From the NCBI GenBank assembly GCA_900545805.1, contig URAL01000004.1:10043-74042 (forward strand): a DNA stretch of 64,000 bases. Reading direction: 5' to 3'. Positions 59,243 through 64,000 of this stretch are shown here, in pieces (within the stretch, counting starts at the first letter, position 1; the number at the start of each line of letters is the position of its first letter). Source of the DNA: an uncultured Eubacteriales bacterium (GTDB lineage Bacteria > Bacillota > Clostridia > Oscillospirales > Oscillospiraceae). The translations under genes and the position numbers were made by a program. Under the pieces are notes generated by a model. The model was given only the letters and a program-made list of their open reading frames with translations. It did not search any database and was not told the DNA's origin.

Positions 59243-59911
59243 TCACTTGTTCATTCTTGCGGCTCTTGCGGCCTTCTCATCGTTATCCTCGGAGATATAA
59301 TAGCTCAGGGACAGCAGCGAGTCGGAGAAGTGGATATTCTCAACGATGGTGCTGCTTTCGGGAGAGGTGAGCTCAATGTTCGTGAAGTTCCAGATGGCGT
59401 TTATGCCGTGCGAGGTGAGAAGCTCGGTGGTCGCTATAGCGTGAGCCTTTGGGACACACAGAACGGCCGCGTCTATCTTGTTATCGGCAAGATACTGCGG
59501 AAGCTCCGCCATGTCGTGGATCTTTACGCCCTCGTAATCCGTGCCGATAAGCTGCGGCTTAACATCGAAGGCGGCCTTGAGGTCAAAGCCCCAGGCCTTG
59601 AACGAGAAGTTGCACAAAAGCGCCTGGCCGAGGTTGCCGACGCCGATGAGGATGGCGCTGTAGCCCCTGTCCATACCGAGGATGGAGGCGATCTCCGCAC
59701 GCAGTGCGGTGACCTTATAGCCGTAGCCCTGCTGACCGAACTCGCCGAAGCAGCTGAAGTCCTGACGTATCTGCGAAGGTGTGAGGCCGAGCTGGCGGCC
59801 CAGCTCGCCGGACGATATGCGGCTTACGCCTGCGTCCGTAAGCTCATCGAGCTTTCTGAGATAACGCGGAAGGCGGCGAATAACGTTGTTGGATACTTTT
59901 ACACGCTTCAT
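59243..59911 (-). CDS. rex: Redox-sensing repressor Rex
   Basis: 222-aa Rex: winged-helix DNA-binding domain (SSGELGRQLGLTPSQIRQDF, about 32-51) and NAD(H)-binding Rossmann domain (ILIGVGNLGQAL, about 86-97). Rex senses the NADH/NAD ratio and represses fermentation genes when NADH is low. Start ATG with AAGGAG 10 bases upstream. Confidence 0.95.
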   Translation of the reverse strand: MKRVKVSNNVIRRLPRYLRKLDELTDAGVSRISSGELGRQLGLTPSQIRQDFSCFGEFGQQGYGYKVTALRAEIASILGMDRGYSAILIGVGNLGQALLCNFSFKAWGFDLKAAFDVKPQLIGTDYEGVKIHDMAELPQYLADNKIDAAVLCVPKAHAIATTELLTSHGINAIWNFTNIELTSPESSTIVENIHFSDSLLSLSYYISEDNDEKAARAARMNK

Positions 59912-59944
59912 ATATGGGAATCTCCTTAAAAAACCAAAAAAGGA

Positions 59945-59994
59945 TGTTAATTAATTGATTAATGAATTATATCATATGTCTTTTCGATTTTCAA
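59945..59994 (-). promoter_or_regulatory. Promoter of rex with possible Rex site
   Basis: Minus strand: TTGAAA (59989-59994), 17 bases, TATAAT (59966-59971). The segment just after the -10 (59945-59964, TTAATCAATTAATTAACA) is partly symmetrical and loosely resembles TTGTTAA-N4-TTAACAA, so autoregulation by Rex is possible but unproven. Confidence 0.55.
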
Positions 59995-60049
59995 GTGGGT
60001 GAATGTCAGTAAATGTCCGATTTTATGCCGAAAATACCACGTTTTCAGA

Positions 60050-60078
60050 TTGATGTTTTGTCTGATTTATGTTATTTT
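60050..60078 (+). promoter_or_regulatory. Putative promoter of the trmB operon
   Basis: TTGATG (60050-60055), 17-base spacer, TATTTT (60073-60078), 36 bases before the trmB start. Confidence 0.45.
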
Positions 60079-60114
60079 TAAAGTTACGGTACATATTTCG
60101 GAGAGTGATAGATA

Positions 60115-60828
60115 ATGCGAATGAGAAAAAAGCCGAACCTGCAGCCGCGCATGGAAAGCTGCGCCGCCGTTCGGATAATGCAGCCCGGGCTTTTGCGCGG
60201 CCGCTGGCACGATGAATTTCCCGGCAGGGCGCTGTGGCTTGAGATAGGCTGCGGCAAGGGACGCTTCACGGTCGCAACGGCGCAGGAGAACCCCGGGGTC
60301 GAGCTGATCGCACTTGAAAAGGTAGAGGATGCGATGGTCATTGCGATGGAGCGCGCCTGCGCGGCGAAAACGGATAATGTGCGCTTTATATCCATGGATG
60401 CGCTAAGGCTGCGCGAGCTGTTCGCCAGCGGCGAGGTCGATCGCATTTTCGTAAACTTCTGTGACCCGTGGCCGAAAAGCCGCGATGCAAAGCACAGGCT
60501 CACAGCTCCGGGCTTTTTGAGGATATACGCCGACCTTCTGCCCGTCGGCGGCGAGATCTGCTTCAAGACGGACAACCTGCCGCTTTTCGAGTGGTCGCTC
60601 GAGCAGATAAAGGCCGAGGGCTGGGAGCTGCACAGCGTTACAAATGACCTGCACGCAGACGGCGAGGGCGGAGTCATGACCGATTACGAGTGCAAATTCC
60701 GCGAGATGGGCGTTAAAATAAACCGCCTTGTCGCCGTCAAAACGGCTCAAACAAAAAACGGCGCGTCGGGCGAGGTATCCAGACTGCGCTTTGCCGCGCT
60801 TTCCGATGCCAGGGGGATAAACGAATGA
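60115..60828 (+). CDS. trmB: tRNA (guanine-N7)-methyltransferase TrmB
   Basis: 237-aa SAM-dependent enzyme that methylates G46 of tRNA. SAM motif ALWLEIGCGKGRFTVATA, IALEKVEDAM, and NFCDPWPKSRDAKHRLTAP with the conserved DPWP(K/N) active-site block. N-terminal extension of basic residues (MRMRKKPNLQPR). Its stop overlaps the exoA ATG by 4 bases (ATGA), starting a row of coupled genes. Confidence 0.95.
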   Translation: MRMRKKPNLQPRMESCAAVRIMQPGLLRGRWHDEFPGRALWLEIGCGKGRFTVATAQENPGVELIALEKVEDAMVIAMERACAAKTDNVRFISMDALRLRELFASGEVDRIFVNFCDPWPKSRDAKHRLTAPGFLRIYADLLPVGGEICFKTDNLPLFEWSLEQIKAEGWELHSVTNDLHADGEGGVMTDYECKFREMGVKINRLVAVKTAQTKNGASGEVSRLRFAALSDARGINE

Positions 60829-61574
60829 GATTTATAAGCTGGAACGTCAACGGCCTGCGCGCCGTCGTGAAAAAGGGCTTTGAGGATATATTCTGGTCGC
60901 TGGATGCGGACTTTTTCTGCCTGCAGGAGACGAAGCTCCAGGAAGGACAGATAGAGCTTGACCTGCCCGGATATGAATGCTATTGGAGCTATGCCGAGAA
61001 GAAGGGCTACTCCGGCACGGCGATATTGACAAAGCACACGCCCGTGAGCGTGAGATACAACATACCCGGCCACGAGACAGAGGGCAGAGCCGTCACGCTC
61101 GAGTACGAGGATTTTTATCTTGTTTGCGTTTACACGCCGAACTCACAGGATTCCTTGAAGCGCATCGACTACCGTATGAGCTGGGAGGATGACCTTCGTG
61201 CGTATCTTGTGGAGCTTGACAAGGAAAAGCCCGTAATAGTCTGCGGCGATATGAATGTTGCGCACGAGGAGATAGACCTCAAAAATCCGGACACGAATCA
61301 CTTTAACCCCGGCTTTTCAGATGAAGAGCGCGGCAAATTCACGGAGCTTTTAAACGCCGGATTTATCGACAGCTTCCGCACGCTTTACCCGGATAAGCGC
61401 GACGCGTACTCCTGGTGGAGCTACCGTGCGGCGGCAAGATCGCGCAACGTCGGCTGGCGCATCGACTACTTCGTCGTGTCCGAGCGTCTGCGCGAAAAGA
61501 TAAAGGATGCGTACATACTGCCCGAGATACTCGGCTCGGATCACTGCCCGGTGGGGCTGGATATATTATGGTGA
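60825..61574 (+). CDS. exoA: Exodeoxyribonuclease III (ExoA/Xth type AP endonuclease)
   Basis: 249-aa EEP-fold AP endonuclease/3'-5' exonuclease for base-excision repair. Motifs: ISWNVNGLRAVVKKGF, FCLQETKLQ (metal-binding Glu), VYTPNS, CGDMNVAHEEIDL (Asp and Asn), and the final GSDHCPVGLDI with catalytic Asp-His. Length fits the family. Overlaps trmB and dusB. Confidence 0.95.
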   Translation: MRFISWNVNGLRAVVKKGFEDIFWSLDADFFCLQETKLQEGQIELDLPGYECYWSYAEKKGYSGTAILTKHTPVSVRYNIPGHETEGRAVTLEYEDFYLVCVYTPNSQDSLKRIDYRMSWEDDLRAYLVELDKEKPVIVCGDMNVAHEEIDLKNPDTNHFNPGFSDEERGKFTELLNAGFIDSFRTLYPDKRDAYSWWSYRAAARSRNVGWRIDYFVVSERLREKIKDAYILPEILGSDHCPVGLDILW

Positions 61575-62539
61575 AGATAGGCAATGTCGAGATACGGGGC
61601 CGGGTAACGCTCGCTCCGATGGCGGGAGTTACGGATTTTGCCTTCCGTGCGATTTGCACCGAGCTCGGAGCCGCGCTCACGACGACCGAGATGGTCAGCG
61701 CTAAGGCACTGTGCTACGGCGACAAAAAAACGCGCAGCCTTCTGTATAACCTCCCCGGCTGCCGTCCGTTTGCCGCGCAAGTTTTCGGGCATGAACCGGA
61801 ATTCATGGCCGAGGCAGCGCCCGTGGCGATCGAGTATTCCGGCGCGGATATACTGGATATAAACATGGGCTGCCCCGTCGGCAAGATCGTAAAAAGCGGG
61901 GACGGCGCGGCGCTCATGCGCGACCCCGAGCTTGCGGGGAAAATAGTGCAGGCGGTCGTCTCATCCGTGAATGTGCCGGTGACGGTGAAGATCCGCAAGG
62001 GCTTTGACGGCGGCAGTGTGAACGCCGTGGAGTTTGCGAGGGTCATGCAGCAGGCGGGGGCCTCTGCGATAGCCGTCCACGGCAGAACGAGAGCACAGAT
62101 GTACTCCGGTCGAGCAGACTGGGACATCATCCGGGAAGTGAAAAGGGCGGTTTCTGTTCCGGTTATCGCAAACGGCGATATCTTCTCGGCGCAGGACGCG
62201 GAGCATATCCTGCGCTACACCGGCTGCGAGCTTGCGATGATAGGCCGCGGCATATTCGGCGACCCATGGCTTTTCGCCGAGGCAAACGCGCTTATTGCCG
62301 GCGACGGGATACCGGAAAAGCCGCCGTTAGGTGAGCGCATGGAGCTTGCGCTGCGGCACACGAGGATGTACGCCGAAAAATTCGGTGAACGCCTTGCCTG
62401 CCTTGAGGCGCGCCATCAGATACCCTGGTATCTCAAGGGTGTGGCATATGCCGGATACTTTAAGCAGCAGCTGGTTAGGGTAGAAACGCTCGAGGAGCTT
62501 GAAAGAATAGTCGACGGTATTAAACGAGAACTGGTATGA
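61568..62539 (+). CDS. dusB: tRNA-dihydrouridine synthase (DusB type)
   Basis: 323-aa FMN enzyme reducing uridines in the D-loop of tRNA. TIM barrel with LAPMAGVTDFAFR, NMGCPVGKIVKSGDGAALMRD (catalytic Cys), VKIRKGFDGG, AIAVHGRTRAQMYSG and IGRGIFGDPWLF. ATG 61568 lies inside the end of exoA (overlap 7 bases); the longer frame from 61415 is within exoA and lacks family similarity. Coupled to the downstream sigma gene by ATGA. Confidence 0.95.
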   Translation: MVKIGNVEIRGRVTLAPMAGVTDFAFRAICTELGAALTTTEMVSAKALCYGDKKTRSLLYNLPGCRPFAAQVFGHEPEFMAEAAPVAIEYSGADILDINMGCPVGKIVKSGDGAALMRDPELAGKIVQAVVSSVNVPVTVKIRKGFDGGSVNAVEFARVMQQAGASAIAVHGRTRAQMYSGRADWDIIREVKRAVSVPVIANGDIFSAQDAEHILRYTGCELAMIGRGIFGDPWLFAEANALIAGDGIPEKPPLGERMELALRHTRMYAEKFGERLACLEARHQIPWYLKGVAYAGYFKQQLVRVETLEELERIVDGIKRELV

Positions 62540-63156
62540 ACCGAATTTCCGAAAAAGAGATAATCGAAAGGGTGCTCGACGGCGACGCAAACGCCTTTGA
62601 GGAGCTCGTTTTGCGCTACGAAAAAACGGTGTATAGCCTCGCTGTGCGCATGGTGTCCGACCGTGAGGATGCCGCCGACATGACGCAGGAGGCGTTTATA
62701 AAGGCGTATAACAGCCTGTCCTCATTCAGAGGCGACAGCAAATTTTCCGTGTGGCTTTACAGGATAACGACGAACGTCTGCCTTGATTTTCTGCGCTCGA
62801 AAAGCCGGCGGCCGCAGCTCTCGCTCACCGTCGTCGATGACGCAGACGAGGACGTTCAGCTCGATATTCCCGACCCCGCCGCCGATCCGGAGGATCAGCT
62901 CATGAAAAGGCTCGGCATGCAGTCGCTCTCGGAGGGGCTCAAGCTACTGCCGGACAAGCAGCGGCAGATACTCGTCATGCGCGAGATCGGCGGCATGAGC
63001 TATGCCGAAATAGGCGCGGCGCTCTCGCTTGAGGAGGGCACGGTCAAGTCGCGCATTTTCCGCGCCCGAAAAAGATTGTGCGCATATCTGCTCAAAAGCG
63101 GGAACATTTCCGATGAGCTTGCGTCAAAAGAAACGAAGGGAGGCGGCAAGGCATGA
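62536..63156 (+). CDS. ECF-type RNA polymerase sigma factor
   Basis: 206-aa sigma-70-family protein of the extracytoplasmic-function group (SigW-like). Region 2: FEELVLRYEKTVYSLAVRMV, DAADMTQEAFIKAYNSL, FSVWLYRITTNVCLDFLR. Region 4: LPDKQRQILVMREIGGMSYA, IGAALSLEEGTVKSRIFRAR. Overlaps dusB by 4 bases and the anti-sigma gene by 4 bases. The ECF group usually drives an envelope-stress response; targets unknown. Confidence 0.95.
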   Translation: MNRISEKEIIERVLDGDANAFEELVLRYEKTVYSLAVRMVSDREDAADMTQEAFIKAYNSLSSFRGDSKFSVWLYRITTNVCLDFLRSKSRRPQLSLTVVDDADEDVQLDIPDPAADPEDQLMKRLGMQSLSEGLKLLPDKQRQILVMREIGGMSYAEIGAALSLEEGTVKSRIFRARKRLCAYLLKSGNISDELASKETKGGGKA

Positions 63157-63839
63157 CAGATTGCGAAAAGTGCAGAGAAATGATAAGCTGCCTTCTCGAC
63201 GGCGAACTCAGCGACGCGCAGCGCAGCCTCGTGCGCGAGCACATTGCCGGCTGCCCCGAGTGCAGGAGCGTGTACGACGCGTTCTGCGCGATATCGGAGC
63301 AAATGCGCGAGCCCGAGCCCCTGCCCGAGGGACTGCACGATAAGATAATGAGCGGCATAGGCGCAGAGCCGAAGAGAAAAACGGGCATAGTATGGATAAA
63401 ATACCTCTCGGCCGCGGCCTGCATCGCGCTGGTCATCTTCGCCGGAGCGAAAAGCGGCATTCTTTCCTTAAACAATGATGCGGATCATGCGCCAGACGAT
63501 GTGTATTCCGTCAGCGTCACTCCGCCCGACGACGGTGAGCTTGACAGCAGCAGAGCGAATAACGGCAGCGAAGAGCAAAAGCAGCTTACATTCTCGAGGG
63601 CCGACGTGACGGATGAGGATACGGCAAATAAGCTCTCGGCACTGCTCGAGCCGGTTTCCCCGGCGCGTGGGGATATTGACTCCGCAGGCGAGCCTGATTA
63701 TGCGGTATCGCTTCCCGACGGCAGCACGGTGCTCATTTATCTTGACGGACAGGCGGTCTATGCAGACTTCGGAGACGGCGAGGTCCTGACCGTCGGCTCG
63801 GCGGACGATGTCCGTGCGCTGCTTGATAAGGACAAATAA
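63153..63839 (+). CDS. Zinc-binding anti-sigma factor
   Basis: 228-aa partner of the preceding sigma factor: N-terminal ZAS domain with His30-x3-Cys34-x2-Cys37 (HIAGCPEC), one membrane segment (about 75-96, WIKYLSAAACIALVIFAG), and an extracytoplasmic domain ending GEVLTVGSADDVRALLDKDK. It would hold the sigma factor at the membrane until a signal arrives. Overlap ATGA with the sigma gene supports co-production. A terminator follows at 63880. Confidence 0.9.
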   Translation: MTDCEKCREMISCLLDGELSDAQRSLVREHIAGCPECRSVYDAFCAISEQMREPEPLPEGLHDKIMSGIGAEPKRKTGIVWIKYLSAAACIALVIFAGAKSGILSLNNDADHAPDDVYSVSVTPPDDGELDSSRANNGSEEQKQLTFSRADVTDEDTANKLSALLEPVSPARGDIDSAGEPDYAVSLPDGSTVLIYLDGQAVYADFGDGEVLTVGSADDVRALLDKDK

Positions 63840-63879
63840 GAATTAAGAATAAAAGGTAAATATATAAAAGGTAAATATA

Positions 63880-63908
63880 AAGCGGTATCTGTTAAGATGC
63901 CGCTTTTT
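63880..63908 (+). terminator. Terminator of the sigma/anti-sigma operon
   Basis: AAGCGGTATCT (63880-63890) / AGATGCCGCTT (63895-63905) with one mismatch, then TTTTT. Preceded by two copies of TAAAAGGTAAATATA. Confidence 0.85.
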
Positions 63909-63910
63909 CA

Positions 63911-64000
63911 GACTGTCAAAAAACCCCATGCTGTCGAGGAAAGATAACCGCGCAGCAGGGGAGCTTGAGGGGGCAAGGCCCGCCTCAAGTTGGATTATAG
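63911..64000. repeat. Interspersed repeat family 1, copy C (cut by window end)
   Basis: Begins 'gactgtcaaaaaacccc' and shares 'aaccgcgcagc', 'ggggagcttgagggggcaag' and 'gcccgcctcaagttggatta' with copy B. The last 49 bases (from 'ggggagcttg') match copy B exactly, so B and C are closer to each other than to A. The hairpin end lies outside the window. Confidence 0.85.

Noticed and set aside
1..64000. CRISPR array, tRNA or rRNA genes
   Set aside because: I looked for regularly spaced short direct repeats and cloverleaf or rRNA sequence in the gaps and saw none. A tRNAscan or Infernal run would settle this.

Overview
The window looks like chromosomal DNA of an anaerobic, Gram-positive gut Clostridium-type bacterium, probably Oscillospiraceae or Ruminococcaceae. 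The sequence is moderately GC-rich and tightly packed. It carries the hprK-murB-rapZ-whiA block, addAB, rex, niaR, a DivIVA-like protein, lipoproteins with LxAC lipoboxes, and a zinc-binding L31. The genus is inference; no rRNA or tRNA gene was seen.

Layout. 1-2265: methionine ABC importer metQ (partial)-metN-metI, with an interspersed repeat between metQ and metN. 2431-7742: four-gene operon of two YhgE/Pip (EsaA-like) membrane proteins, a small membrane protein and a degenerate PHP-type protein. 8178-21154: an accessory island that looks like a bile-acid/steroid-type reductive pathway. It has three BaiCD/BaiH/FadH-type flavin-Fe-S enoate reductases, three SDR dehydrogenases, two BaiE-like dehydratases, a recently duplicated 71-residue protein, an MFS transporter and a TetR regulator whose C-terminus looks like an IscU/NifU scaffold domain. 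No CoA ligase or CoA transferase is present, so this is not the canonical bai operon. 21398-25208: a graveyard of broken genes (copA, serine recombinases, acetyltransferase, MATE) joined by short junctions. 25235-33099: rpmE, addA, addB, rpmB and repeats. 33277-41029: hprK-murB-rapZ-whiA, a small lipoprotein and dnaE. 41153-50224: PAP2-type membrane enzyme, Asp/Glu racemase, orphan EIIC transporter, niaR-pncB niacin salvage, a coiled-coil membrane protein, a DivIVA-like protein, and RpiR and GntR regulators. 50281-57724: a hydroxyacid (probably glycerate) utilisation island. It has a glycerate 2-kinase/enolase fusion divergent from a TRAP transporter and a LarA-type racemase, and the same palindrome sits just downstream of the -10 elements of both divergent promoters. 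57829-63839: mnmE, rex, then trmB-exoA-dusB and an ECF sigma/anti-sigma pair, mostly with 4-base overlaps.

Two systems deserve most attention. The first is the 8-21 kb island: its enzymes are of the kinds that oxidise hydroxyl groups, dehydrate and reduce conjugated C=C bonds on a ring substrate, and its regulator has a very unusual architecture. The second is the 50-57.7 kb island: a transporter, a racemase-family protein and a kinase-enolase fusion could in principle convert an imported hydroxyacid to a glycolytic C3 acid, but the enolase half lacks several normally invariant catalytic residues.

Two repeat families run through the window. Family 1 (287, 42807, 63911, with a fragment at 57750) ends in a hairpin built from a 'GCGTGCAAAAA' arm. 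Family 2 (32499, 32689, partly 41075) carries GTCAGC and CCTTCCC-type hairpins. Long antisense open frames are common here because of codon bias and were left out.
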